Assembly (NCBI GenBank): GCA_013433145.1 | Contig: CM024185.1 | Span: 186,001-250,000 of the forward strand | Direction: 5' to 3' | Length of the DNA: 64,000 nucleotides | Origin: Ascaris suum | Taxonomy: Eukaryota; Nematoda; Chromadorea; Rhabditida; Ascarididae | Made by a program: the position numbers and the translations under genes | Notes under the pieces: model-generated | What the model was told of the DNA's origin: nothing | Databases searched by the model: none | What the model saw: the letters and a program-made list of their open reading frames with translations, nothing else | In this document: one piece after another, positions 25,441 to 38,399 of the stretch | Layout: each line of letters begins with the position of its first letter | How positions within the stretch are numbered: position 1 is the stretch's first letter

Positions 25441-25506
25441 CATAGTTGAGAGAGTTATTGCAGCGGCATTGCTGACATCGAAAGATTTAATGACAAAAAT
25501 CGTCAC

Positions 25507-27143
25507 ATGGAAATGCTTATTGCAGTACCATTATTCGTTATTTTGACAGTTGCATTATTCGTCGATTTCGCATCCGCACAAAGTCGATGTTTCGTGTGTT
25601 CGGATGCGAACATTGAAGTGGTGAGTGCTTTTTGACGATATCATAAGCCATTATAATCTTTGCACTATAAACTAGGATAGTGCCATTGAAGTTGAAGTAA
25701 AACTTGACTAGTTCTTAATAGAATAAGAGATAAATGTAATCACGCTGTTGCTATGTGATTATCTAAGTGAGTGTTCTATTCGGATTCCTGCTCCGGAATC
25801 CCGAAATTTAAAAAAATGTTCCCTCAGAGTTGAATATCGTCATGATCCGCATTGCAAACGCAAAATTTAGTTGCAAAGTTGAATTGCAACTAAATTATGA
25901 GTTGAGCATAGTTCAGATTATATGTACTTATCATCACGTTTACAAAATGCAAGTTTTCAAAGCGCATAACTTCATATAGCCAAGAGAGCGTTGAACACTA
26001 AAAATGTTCGTTAACACAAGCGGATTTTGCAATAAGCGTTGCACCTTTAGGATTAGGGCTTCGCTTCTTCAAAACTAGAATTGAAGTGGAGATGTGGGCG
26101 GATTTCATATTCTCTGATGCGTGTTACGTCTGGATGAGTGCGAACATCAGTGAAAGAGGTCATTCTGAGGTCAGCCCATAATTTAATCACGGTTTTAGTA
26201 ACTCTAGCTTTAGCTTCAAGTTGGAATTACCAAACAGCTACGAGCATGTTAATGCATAGCTATGATGTTGCCATATTGTGTTTTGCATATGTAAAGTTGC
26301 TGAGTAATACAAGAACGAGGAAGAGTGTTTAGCATTATGGAGCGTTTTTCGATAATCCACGTGAGGTGCGAGAAGAATCTTTCAATGAACCACCATCCAA
26401 ATGTATACGTGGAAGGGCATCAATTCGTATATGTCATAGTCCATGCTTTACGCTCAATGTCACATCTACGCACGTTGGGAATCGACATATCATTCCATTC
26501 GGTAAGTAGAATTCATTGTTTTTCTGCTAAATATTTTAAACTTCTATTTTATTTATAATTGTAACTATGAATAATGCATTGAATTATTATCTGTAATCCG
26601 CTTATCCAATGAAATTAATATAAAACACTCCGAAATAGAAATTTAAGATTGAAGAGTTTCTTTTAATTAATTGACATTTCATCAAAGATTTTACTAACAT
26701 CACGAATTCGTCGTTTCGGCCACTGCATTGTTTATTCGTTGCGTTGTGCCGGATCACTTTTATCGTTCTTCGTCCTGCTTATCGTAGACTTGTTGCAGTG
26801 CTGACTGATGCTCGGAATTTAAATTGAGTCGATAATTGCAGGTGTTGCACATGGATGTTCGACGAAGATACTAGAAGAGAGCAAATATCAAGGACAACAC
26901 TGCTTTACAAGCGACATCATTTTGAGGACACTTCCGCCATACGTTGTTCAAGCGCGCTATTGCTTTTGTAATGGTGATCAATGTAATGAACTCAAAGATA
27001 GTCCCTCAATATTGATGAAACAAAAATCACGGAGCGCTGTACAAGTGGCATCCTCTTTTCAGGCATCTAAACGATGCTCTCTCTCTTATCAACTTCTTAC
27101 TTGTGCCTCCCTAGTGTTGTTTAGTGTTCGATCTATAAAGTGA
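25507..27143 (+). CDS. secreted/GPI-type Ly-6 (three-finger) protein
   Basis: Three exons join without frame conflict: 25507-25620, 26333-26501 and 26842-27143. Introns start GTGAGT and GTAAGT and end GTTTAG and TTGCAG. The product is 194 residues. It has a signal peptide (MLIAVPLFVILTVALFV core, cleavage probably after SA-24), then ten Cys in the mature domain: C28-x2-C31, C62, C72, C76, C100, C115, C135-x-C137 and C142 followed by N143. The closing C-x-C-x4-C-N is the signature of the LU/Ly-6 three-finger fold. There is an N-glycosylation sequon N-V-T near residue 80. A short hydrophobic C-terminal tail (QLLTCASLVLFSV) fits a GPI-attachment signal. Family members act at the cell surface, often modulating receptors or channels; the partner here is unknown. 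The gene is complete, and the start choice is set by the signal peptide. Confidence 0.85.
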
Positions 27144-28999
27144 AGTAAACCGAACGACGGAGGGGAAGGGAAGCAAATGACATTCGGCAACAAGAGGAAT
27201 CACCAGCAAAGGAGATGCATTGTTGTGGGGGTACGATGATGGTGAGAAAGATTTGTTACATCAACAGTCAGCAACTCTTACACATTTTAACGTCTTTAAT
27301 ACGTAAAAGTAGGACGAACAGTTTTGGTTCCATAGTTCAGTCCATCAAATCGCATAGTTCTGCAGCGATGAGTCGATTCTTCTAAGACCGAATCATTGGG
27401 CAACAAATGACACTTGGTTTCAGTTTGGATTCGTGTTTTTTTTCGATTACTCTTCTGAATTCTGGAACCCTGAACTTTCTTGAATGTGAAATCTTTACGT
27501 TCAATTGAACCAATTCGTTCAAATCTTTGAACTTATTTTTTCCTCAGAAGTGTTGTATAACGTCTATAGGTGTTGAGGTGGGGATCTTTTGGATGATAAT
27601 CGATTGCTTTCATTGAACGAGAAGGTAAGAAGGCTGTTGTTGACTGAAGTGAAACACCTGCTAATTTATCGGTATTGAAGTAATTATTCAAATTCAGAGT
27701 TACTGGAAAATATGGAAAAGTTGGTCTAGTTTAGCGCGAAATTCTTACATAGGAATGCCCATCTATAACCGATACCAATTTCTATGACTTTTTTTATTGT
27801 TTTATCTAGATGTTCGCTTAGAAGAATTAAAAATTTGTGTACATCTAAGAGACCGATCGATCGATTCAGTGCTAAACACTCTTCAACTTGATTACTTTCA
27901 AAGAAATTAAATCACACAGCGACCTTTCGCATTGTTGAACTCTGAATGTGCAACAGCATAACAAGAGAGGATTTCCCATATTTTTGGTTAGATTATTGAA
28001 TTGCAAAATTATTGCTTTTATAGATGAGCAAAAACACAAATTTCTCTTTTTTCTCTATTCTTTTCTTAAATTCAATCGTATTCTACGATATATGATGTTC
28101 GAATTTAAAAGGACGGCAAAATATAAATTTCTAAGAACCGATTTCTATAAGAGAATTAATTTTCCAAGCATTTTTTTTGAAGAAATTTACGGCGCACTTT
28201 TGCATATATTACAATTGCTGTCTTATTTACATATTTATATGCATATACGTCAATTTATGCTGTTATATTTGTATGTATGGCATATATAAATTAGCATCGC
28301 TGAATGCATCGAATACGGAAAAAAAAGTTTAACTCTTTATTTCAATTATATGTTGTGATGTTAGAACTTATAGAGCTGATGATTCGCGCAAATAATCGTT
28401 ATTCAAATTTGTGAGTGCCTTTAATAATTCATTGTTTGCTGTCAATAAATAAAGTTTACTCTTACTCCTTAATATCGACTTACTCTAGTAAAAAATCTCT
28501 ATCCCCGCATTTTGTTCAACAAAACCCTTCAAGAGTCATTATTTTTTCCAAGTATCGTTCGAATATTGACAAGGTTTTTTCTTTTAAATCCTAACTATTT
28601 GTAAAACAATATTTTTAAGCAAACGGAAGGCCTATTGCTTTATGAATTTCTGGTGTTTTTTGTCACTATATTTTTTAGTATATTCCTTTTTACTGGATAT
28701 TCCTTTCAATAAAGTTTACGAAAAGACGATTATTGCGTAAATAAACAATTAAATAATTTTTTGATATTTTATTAATTAACAAAACCGAAAATAAAACAAT
28801 AACCTGTAAAACAATTATATGTGGGGATAAACTTCGCAGAAAACGAAATTCACCACAGAAAACAATAAAGAAATATTTGGTACTATAAATACATTTAAAA
28901 CAGAAAAAAAATCATTTGACTTCATATTGGTCTAAAACTGTAAACCCGATGATCAGGTTATAAAGGGGCATGTTTTCAAGAACCGAAGCATCGTCCACT
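27144..28999. other. 3' flank of Ly-6 gene and AT-rich spacer
   Basis: No gene is supported. A plus-strand frame at 27948-28289 is open for 113 codons but is AT-driven, and its Tyr/Phe/Leu-rich peptide lacks domain logic. Repeated AATAAA-type hexamers occur around 28440 and 28710. Confidence 0.4.
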
Positions 29000-29190
29000 T
29001 TAATCCTCTTTGATCAGAGGCTTGTGGTCCTCCCGTGCACGAGATGCATGGATTGACTCCCAACACGTCTCGCAGTAATACTGCAGACAGGACAGATGTG
29101 AACAGAAGAGCGGTGCTGGGCGAAATCCACAGCGCTCACCACCACATTCGTCGTACGGCTGATCATCCAACACGTAAGGCTTTATTTCGA
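29000..29190 (-). CDS. CPEB: CPEB-family protein, terminal exon (ZZ zinc module)
   Basis: On the minus strand an acceptor TACCTCAG precedes 29190. Two bases complete a codon, and 62 codons follow to TAA at 29002-29000. The peptide begins EIKPYVLDDQ and continues with DEC, GERC, LFC, SCLQYYCETCW, IH, and REDHKPLIKED at the end. This is the C-terminal segment that follows RRM2 in cytoplasmic polyadenylation element-binding proteins of the CPEB2-4/Orb2 type: the KPYVLDDQ lead-in, then the ZZ-type zinc module ending H-K-P-L-(V/I)-K-E. These proteins bind CPE-containing mRNAs in the cytoplasm and control poly(A) length and translation. The first ligand of the opening C-x2-C pair is Tyr (QPYDEC), so the first zinc site may be impaired. 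Upstream RRM exons were not found up to the edge of what I can read. It could be a real gene with long introns or an isolated fragment. Confidence 0.75.
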
Positions 29191-29869
29191 CTGAGGTATC
29201 CGTACGCCAAAGCTATGCTCAAGAGTTACTCTTAAACCTTCGGTATGTGTGGCGTACTATGGATTAGGGAGAGGTTGTGCTACATCTGCGACAAACTGAC
29301 AGAGTGAGGTTGCTATCATCGTTCAGAAGAGCGGAATTACGTTCAAAATGAAGATGAAGCCTATTTTACCAGCGATGCTTCATGTCTAGCCACTCACTTA
29401 TTGCCACGCTTGATAACATCGTTCACCTAACGGCTGGTGATTATCATGCATGTTGCCTTAAGGCTTCCTAAAATTTAGAATTTGCTGATTTCAAAAATTT
29501 GTGCAAATCTCTCTCGCTTTTTTCATCTCTTTCTTTTTTTTCCTCTGTAGGTTTGTCCGTGAATTCCACTTCATGTTACCTCTCCTGATAGAGAAATAGG
29601 ATACTATGTCTGGCTTCGCCTTCAGTTATGCACCTTCGCATTCTTGCTGTCTCAAATGCAAAGATAGCGAGAAACTAGAGGAACCACCTTGAAAGCCCAT
29701 CATAAATGAGATAGACTTGAAAGCTTCGATAACTTTCATACATAGCTGTTACACTTTAAGGCATCCAACATAGCCCTGCCGCTACTGAAAGCTGTCTAAA
29801 GGTGCACCGAATGAGCATAGTCCAGTATGTCTTATATGTGATACACGAACCAGTAGACACTTTCAAGAA

Positions 29870-30055
29870 ATGCCTTTTCGCCCTAGTCTTGATAAAATAG
29901 GCGCGGGTATGACAAAATTCATCTCTCGAATGCTTACAGTCCCTTGTTATCATCCATTCAGGCGGAATCATTCTGCATTGTTTCGAGGAATAGATGAATC
30001 TAAACATATTGGTATGCTGATTAGAAAAAAAAACAAAAACGTTCTTGTGGAATAA
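29870..30055 (+). CDS. small open frame with splice-donor-like end, unknown
   Basis: ATG at 29870 opens a 61-codon frame. The first 46 codons have balanced composition (MPFRPSLDKIGAGMTKF, then LTVPCYHPFRRNHSALFRG) and reach a donor-like ATTG|GTATGC, after which the frame becomes A-rich. The opposite strand is also open. Product unknown; it may be a first exon or chance. Confidence 0.22.
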   Translation: MPFRPSLDKIGAGMTKFISRMLTVPCYHPFRRNHSALFRGIDESKHIGMLIRKKNKNVLVE

Positions 30056-32125
30056 GTCTAGAACGGAATACTGGTAAGGCATAAGCAAATGAGAAATAAT
30101 ACTTGTTAGTTAGGAATTGCATAGTGCTATTAATGCTGAATACGAGATAAAGAAGAGCAAAACATCGGGAAATCTCTCCTTGGATATGAAACAAGGGTGA
30201 TCGTGATCTGGGTTGATAGTGCACAAGGATCATCAGCAAATGAGCGAAGAACGATAATATGAGACGTCGTTAAATCACATACAATTGTAACCAGAGATGA
30301 AACATATGCCATAGGTTTGTTCAAGCGACAATAGCTAAGGCACGTATGCTTGCTGCTGTGGAACAACCCATTTACTTATTTATTTACTTTAATTAACAAA
30401 GTATTCGTTATGAATAAATGTCTCTTCATATCACTTCCACTTCTGCTTAGGTGAAGTTGCAAGGTCGCATGAATGTTAAGGCTTAGAGTTGTCTCCTTCC
30501 CATCAGATGTTGACAAGTCAATTCAGCGATATGAAACAACCTCAAAAAGAAATATGCGCCACTTTCAACGAAAGAACGTAATGAGTAAAAAAAAACATTG
30601 GAAGTCGGCAACGCCACACAGATATGGTCGATTCAATGATTGAATTGATTGCTGCCATGGGGCATTCGAAAAACCCATCGGCCGATATGAGGTGATATCG
30701 TGATGATCATTAATAACGATAGTGGTTTAGAAACTGCAGTTTTCCCAGAAATATTAGTATTTTTTCGTGCTGCACCTATAAGCATCTTTCACACCAGTGT
30801 ATACTTTTTTCTTTAATGATTATCGTGTGCAATTATGCAATTCTCATCTAAGAAATTCTCATCTAAATTTACATAGGTGGCAAAATATTGCTAACACCTG
30901 AACATGTGGTAGCATTAAGACTGCATTATGTCTACGCGTGTATATGTGCTTCTATGTCTTCGTCTTTGCGATACTTTCAACTCGATAATCACTGAAGTTG
31001 CAGATAACGAATGAGTTGTATGTAACTTAAATCACAGGATAAGTTTCTGTACCACTTTCCATATTGATCCATCGATTTCAAAGAGAGCCATATGTGATTT
31101 TTTTTTTTTTTGGTAAAAACAATTTCTATCCATTTTGTATCGACCGGGCTTTTTTTATCTTGCACTGTGGAATTTTCGTTTCATATTGATTGAGTAGTAG
31201 GAATGTGGCGCTTGGATCAAGTTAATACGAACTTAACATTTCCACAATTTTTGAAAATGCGTCATTTGTTCTTCTTTTCCATTTTTCCATAACTGTTAGC
31301 TCAGTTCCCGACATTTTTCATAGCCACTACTTACCTTCTGCAATATGAATATGTTTCAGCATACATGCATTCTCTCTTCATTGAGATAAATAACGGCATG
31401 CAAAGAGTGCATATCGAGGCTGCGCTTATGACATGCATTTCCACAAATCTTTTCCAGAGGAAATTAATAGTCCAAAGGTATTACGTCTATGAAATTTCCA
31501 TGTAAATATATTGCATTTATGTGCTATACTGAACAATTTTTTCCATCATTTTGCGGATACACGCGGAATTTCAACGCCGATAACATTTTCAGCAAAATGC
31601 ATCCGCTTTTTCAGACAATATGACGTCGTCAAGTAAAAGCAAGCCCTTTCCAAGTTTAAAAAAAAAAGAAATCCGCATGTGTTAGTGCACCAACGTTCTA
31701 CATATTATTTGTGTTTTAAGTATTGTTAAGTAATCTATAGTGAACATCTCGAATTGTATGGTTCAATTCTTGTATTTAATTCAGTTAATTACAACTACCA
31801 CATCACTACTGTTGACAACGATCATTTGGTCTAAAAAAACACCACTGTTGGAATGAAAATACTAAAGTTATTATTAAATTGCAACAATATGAGACTTCAA
31901 AGCCATAAATATTTGCTAGAGAACAAAGCAATAAAAGAGTTCCTCCGAAGTTATCGTATTCAGCATAGTTCATAAAAGTTTTGGAATGTTTAGATGGAGG
32001 GATACAACAGTTCATAACAATAAAAAGAATCAATTTCCACTATTCATTAAAATTTTTTAAATTAGATCTTCAGTTTACCATTTTTTTCCCTTCCTCTTCT
32101 GTTTACTCGTGCCCGTCTTCTCTCT

Positions 32126-32142
32126 CCCCCCCCCCCCCCCCC
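32126..32142. repeat. poly-C tract (17 C)
   Basis: An uninterrupted C run followed by a second C-rich segment, about 130 bp upstream of the ATG of the five-exon gene. Confidence 0.85.
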
Positions 32143-32275
32143 ACCCCTCCCCCCCTTCATCCCGACTCTTCTAATCCAAAAACGAATAGAAAGCATACTA
32201 GCCGCAGTTATGGCTTAGAAAATTGGCAAATTATTGTTCTTAATATTGATCATATTTTCGTCAAGTGTGCGGATC

Positions 32276-34901
32276 ATGGACCTTAATAAATTGCCGTTGA
32301 AGTGGATCATCGATAGTGAGGAAAACACGGCTTTCAAACAGTGAATATCAAAGAGACGGTTATAAGTGAGAGTAGAGCTATTTCCGGGAAATCATATCGA
32401 TTAGTGTTTTGCACATTTCGACAGTACGTCTTTGTTGCGCTGACATCACACCACCACTTTTGACCTGAAAAGATTTATAATATTAGTAAACTATCCAATA
32501 TATACATATATTGTGAACGTTTTAAGTGTTCTTTGATCGTAGGAAAAAATTGCTGTAAACAGTAATATTTAGACAGGTTCATATTTCCGCCATTACATTG
32601 ATAGTTTTGTCTCTTATATTCATTTACTGAAGTAGTCAGTGAAAGAACCTCGCTGATGGTTAGATTTCTACTGCTGAAGTGGCATATCAAGTAATTTTAT
32701 TGACTAATCGAATGCATTCGAAAAACCCTTACCTCTAAACACTTATAAAGAGGACTAATGCAACAATTAAAAATTTTCTGATTTCCAAAAATATTTTAGG
32801 ATCCTCTCAGTGCACTAAGTCGTTTCCTTTTTGCATAGCATAAATACTAAAATTTTTCTTATGTATACGAAATTGCATTAATTCCTTTGAAAATACGACC
32901 ACATAGTTCGAGTAGTTTTTAAGATTTTATTTGTCTATTTTATAACATTTTGGTATTCGCCAGTTTTTTTATTTTGCAAAAATAATATTCGATTTTTTGG
33001 CTTTCTAAGGTGAAGAAGTTGATGGGATGAGACTGCAAGCTCTCTCATATTGTCGAGCATTATTTTACGGGCTAAAAGTTAAGAATTTTCAACGACAAGA
33101 AGTGTTACGTGCGGCTGTGGAAGTGAACAGAAATAAGTTCAAGGAGTTCTATTCATCGGTTGCGCTCTGTGTTGCAAGGCGATATTCATTTCGTTACCGA
33201 GTGACACTATATAAGCCACACTTTTTACCACTTGTTCAACTGCTGTTGCGAGTACTCGACGTTCTCCGAGAAAAGCTTGATTCGGCGAAACTTGTACTCG
33301 AATCAACGCAGCAAGTAAAACATAATCAAGTGAAATGTGATGAATTTTTGTGCTCTCTTTATAAAAATCGACCGACAAAATTTCAGCTGAATTCATCCCT
33401 CTTAAAAATTAGAGTATGAAGTTTCTTCAAAAAAAAATTCTTCGATATACTAGAAAAAAATTGCAGTTTTTTTTTAGAGTTTATACGATCTTTGACAAGA
33501 AATGATTATTCAGAGGCAGTCAAGTGGAATTCTTGTTCATTAGAGATAAATATTGCGTAGTTCTAAGAAATCGAAGAATGAATACTTTCTCGTCTTGAAG
33601 CTAAAAATTTGAACCTCGAACAATTTTAAAATGCAATGACGATTTAAAGATTATGCCAAAATTCCATAAAATTTCTTTTTTTTTTTTGGAGAATAATTTG
33701 AGAGAAATGGTTTCAATGATGGAAAAGAGGGCTACTATTGAAACAAAAACTGTTTGATTTTTGCTAAAATTGTTTTCCAAAATTTTTCCAAATGGTTTCC
33801 AAAGTTTTGCAAAAGAGGAAAATAGAAATTTAGAATTTAAGGAATTCTTTACACGAAAAGTTCGGGAGAAAATACCTCCTGTTTTTCGGGTGAAAAATCA
33901 AAAGATAAGATGCAACATATTTTCCAGTGGAGTATAAATGATATCGATGAATTCCCATAGGTGGAGATGGAATTTTTTTTAGTTATTACCGAGCGATGTG
34001 ACGTATAGCTTCAAGAATGATTCGGTTACCTTTGAATTCACGTTGATTTTTTCCATCCTATTCCGTTTTTTTTTCCATTTATTGAAAAGAGTGCTCCGCT
34101 TCATATTTATAGTGCATTGAACTGACAATAAAAGTAACAACTGACAAAGGCGCTGACGACATTTGCGCCAATCGGCGAAGGTGGCGATCGGTGGATTTAA
34201 CAACGTTAGCTTAATGCAATGATGCTTTACGTCGGACTAGGTATTATTCAATGGTTCGAGATACTTTTGATGACTCCTGAATGCTTTATAAGCATGGAAA
34301 TTGAAAAGAGGAAAATTATTCAAGTTTAAAGCGCGAAGCAATATCGAGCACCGATAGCAAAGTTAAAAAACACATTGCTGCATGCGGCACTTTTGCGCGA
34401 TGGCTGTTTTGTTGAAGGATCTTCGGCGCCGGAACGTTTATAATTATATTGGCTTGAGCGGAGAAGCATCCTAGAATGGTATTTATGTGAGACGGGAATT
34501 ATGGCATGTGAAGTGGAATACTCTTCACCTTCAAAAGCTAGCTTAGTTTTTAACCTCCGATCTGACTCTAATTACACTCATAAAGCGACAAATACTTTTC
34601 GATCGTTTTCATGCAGTCGGTGTACATAACCAATAAAGGTGCTTAGAGTGCCAACAGATTTCGTCAGTGGTTCTTCTGAAGACGTAAATCTCGTAAAAAG
34701 TGGTTTTAAGAATTTCAAAACGTATCTTCTAACGTTGCGGTTACCGTCTAAAAATTTAATTTTATTTGAGGCATAGTCGAAGCGTTAAGTTTTGCACTGG
34801 ACAGCGCTGCTATTCGTCGCGAAAATATTGAACCTAGTGAATCGTCTATGGAGATCGTATGCACCTTCATGACAGCCTATTTCGGGCTCTGCTTTTATTA
34901 A
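32276..34901 (+). CDS. five-exon gene, 210-residue protein of unknown family
   Basis: Exons 32276-32315, 33010-33314, 33983-34041, 34332-34435 and 34777-34901 join with agreeing phases (1, 0, 2, 1) to one frame from ATG (MDLNKLPLKW) to TAA at 34899-34901. Donors are GTGAGG, GTAAAA, GTTGAT and GTTTAT; acceptors are TTTCTAAG, TTTTTTAG, TTTAAAG and GGCATAG. The protein is largely helical: an N-terminal region rich in Leu/Arg/Val (EVLRAAVEVNRNKFKEFY, then LVQLLLRVLDVLREKL), a short beta-like stretch (YSFKNDSVTFEF), a second helical part (QYRAPIAKLKNTLLHAALL) and an aromatic C terminus. There is no signal peptide and no obvious membrane segment. I do not recognise the family. The last donor and third exon are the least certain. 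The gene lies between minus-strand exons at 29.1 and 36.1 kb, so it could be nested in an opposite-strand intron. Confidence 0.6.
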
Positions 34902-36009
<1,108 letters not shown>

Positions 36010-36193
36010 AAGTTCCTCATCGCATGATCGAACGAGGCTTGCTAGATCAGCGGCCGGAGCATTTGCTATTGGGAAGAGCTCATCACTGAGACCGCCAGTT
36101 TTTTGATCTGGAAAGGCTCCATTTGCAAAAATTATTTGTTGCAGAGAAAATTCGAAAATTTCGTCGATTGATCTATTCAATTCCAACCAATCA
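36010..36193 (-). CDS. internal exon, unknown protein
   Basis: On the minus strand an acceptor TTTAAATATAG precedes 36193. One base completes a codon, and 61 codons lead to a consensus donor CTT|GTAAGT (3' end 36010). The peptide is acidic and soluble-looking: DWLELNRSIDEIFEFSLQQ, NGAFPDQKTGGLSDELFPIA and ADLASLVRSCDEEL. No family recognised. It could be an upstream exon of the CPEB gene on the same strand, or a separate gene; partner exons were not found. It leaves in phase 0, whereas the CPEB exon enters in phase 1, so they are not adjacent exons. Confidence 0.5.
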
Positions 36194-37320
36194 CTATATT
36201 TAAATACAAGTATTACATCCAGTCAAAATATCTGCAATCCGACTTGGATACACGGAAGCAAAGAGGCGCATAAGTGCATTCGGCAATAGGTACCTTGCAA
36301 AAACGCATTTCATTTTTCTACAGTTCCGACATGCAAATGGGTTTAGGAGAACCAGAAAAACTAAAATTCTGAAATTTGGTTTTTGTACTATGCATCATGT
36401 ATTGAATTTGAATTTCATATTAAATTGAATTTCATATTAATCTATCGATTTCGAAAAAAAGTTGCAGATATTTCATAAAAAACTGAATAATTTACGTTTG
36501 CTATGAAGTAAACAGATTGCATTCATATTTTATGTTAGTCATACTATAGGAAAATGAAACGTTTATGAAATATTTGTTTAGGAGAGATTGAATCAAGTCA
36601 TCTAACAACTAATATAATCAGTGTATATTTTATTTTATTTATATTTTTTTGCTGCTAATATGTAAAATTAATCGATCATCTTTGTTTACAAAAGCATATA
36701 GCATTCTACAGTTTCATGAACACTTGTCCATTAGTTTTTTGCCTTAAAAGTCACGTTGCTGGACGATAAGTTAATAACTTTGCTCAAGCCGTTATCTGCT
36801 GACCAAAAATTGAAAAATTATTTAACGTTCTGACTGTTACTTGCACATTTAACGCTCATAATTAACTGTCAACATAACAACATATGCTTATTGATGTGGA
36901 ATTTATTCGGGTGTTCAGCCGTTTCGTTACCATGTCAACTAAATGAAATAATCGCATTCGTTTGCTAAGATGTGTGGAAATTTGCCAAGTATTTTTCGCA
37001 GATTTTTTGCTGTTCCCAGATAATTCTATTGGGTTAATAGTTGCCAATATTCCTCACCTAGTTATACTTTTATTTGCATATTTATTAAGCGCATATTTAT
37101 TAAGCTGAATTATTTGCCGCCTCATTCAATTTGTCTGGAAATTATTCTCTTCACTTAATCCGCTATCATTTCCATGAATTTTCATAGATAACGATGTAAA
37201 TATTGGACAAATGTCCGCTTAAAATATTGTCGCGATTACTCGCGAGTATCATTTGGATTTTTGAGATTTGATAGCTAATTTAGAATGTATTGAGGCAAAT
37301 ATTACAAGTGCAAAAGGAAT
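36194..37320. other. AT-rich spacer, nothing recognised
   Basis: Short AT-driven frames only. Composition changes sharply to G+C-richer sequence at about 37320, where the second LTR-like block begins. Confidence 0.4.
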
Positions 37321-37329
37321 GCGCATGTG

Positions 37330-38155
37330 TATAAAGACGTTTGGTGACTAAGGCATGCGGAAAGAAGCAGCACAAAAAGCGTCGGCCTAGCGGCTTCTAC
37401 AAGGGAGAAGGCACCGGAAACATGGCGCCGCTCTCTTCATGAATGGGTAGCATCATTCAAAGCGGATTCGTCATGAAGCCATGACGTTGACGAAAGTACA
37501 ACCCCAAAGACCCTATAAAAGGGATAGCAATAAGCTCATATACAGTCGGCCTTTAATGCGTTACGATGATGCAAAGAGTGATTGCTCGCCGTGTAGCAAT
37601 ATTGTTGTCCAACGAGTGTTTCTTGTCTTGTGTAGATTTCTTCGATTGCTATCCATTTCTATTAATGTGCTTGACTTGAACCGGTATAACTAAAGAGGCC
37701 GTAGTGAGTTTACTATCTATGTTGTAATGATTGCTCGAACTTGAGTAGTGAACTACTTAGACTAGGCTAAACCATCAACAAGTGCCCTGATCGCTACTTT
37801 AATCCTTTAAGAGTGCTGAGGTTCATAATTATCGCTTGAGACTCTGTTCAGATGAAACGTGTGCCTTGTTCCAGAGCGACTTAAGTCGCAGACTATTGAC
37901 ATAATCCTTCGAAATGAGAATCCTTTAGGTTGATAGAATTTGACTTGCTGTGTCGTGCTAGGAATCGTGAAAGAGTTTGCTAGCCTAACATTACAGTATT
38001 GATCCGAAATGCCATTTTGCTAAGGTGTTGCTGTGTTTTGCTAAATCGTAGTTCGGTGTTGCTGTGTTTTGCCAATTCGTAATTCAATTCCGATCGTATT
38101 GTTCGGCGTACTATGCACTAATAAAATGCAAGAGGTTTAATTACCCAAGTTTGAG
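37330..38155 (+). mobile_element. second LTR-like block
   Basis: The G+C-richer segment carries a TATA box (CCCTATAAAAGGG, TATA at 37514) and AATAAA at 38120. It ends with the same 23-bp motif as the block at 2.7 kb (38133-38155 against 2755-2777). Inside is an 18-bp direct repeat (GGTGTTGCTGTGTTTTGC at 38024 and 38055). A leader-like G+C-richer stretch follows to about 38400, then AT-rich sequence, so no internal coding region is left. Boundaries and target-site duplication were not resolved. Confidence 0.4.
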
Positions 38156-38165
38156 ATTTGGGTAA
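38141..38165. other. 8-bp perfect hairpin at LTR-like 3' boundary
   Basis: TTACCCAA (38141-38148) pairs exactly with TTGGGTAA (38158-38165) around a 9-nt loop. The left arm is part of the 23-bp shared motif; the right arm is absent in the 2.7-kb copy. It could be a terminator-like or boundary structure, or chance. Confidence 0.4.
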
Positions 38166-38399
38166 GGACGAACGTTTGGGAGAAGCGAGACGGAAGCAGT
38201 TGTTCGAGTGAGCAGAATCAGAAGAAATCGTCAACTCAACGGAGTTGTGACGATTGAATAAGTGAACAGGCCAGTTGAGTTTTACGACCTTCAGATTATG
38301 TTGGCTACCGGGACGGCGGCAGTCAATACAAATATTATTCAAACGAGTGTTTTTAAGTACTGCAACAATATCGCTACGCTCAAAGAATGATTGCATTGT

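Larger units (their letters stand above)
29191..32275. other. spacer or intron, no firm gene
   Basis: It may be an intron of the minus-strand CPEB gene. Weak coding-like pieces are a plus-strand ATG frame at 29870-30055 and a minus-strand segment at about 31330-31460 that ends at GTAAGT and is open in two frames. Neither could be tied to a gene. There is a 17-C run at 32126-32142. Confidence 0.4.

Noticed and set aside
27948..28289. 113-codon plus-strand frame
   Set aside because: AT-driven, Phe/Tyr/Leu-rich, no domain logic, and flanked by noncoding sequence.
31330..31460. Minus-strand segment with Cys and basic residues before a GTAAGT donor, briefly considered as a small peptide-hormone exon
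   Set aside because: It is open in two frames at once, with no in-frame acceptor for one of them. The Cys pattern does not fit the insulin family.
33139..33396. Minus-strand 85-codon frame
   Set aside because: Shadow of exon 2 of the plus-strand five-exon gene.
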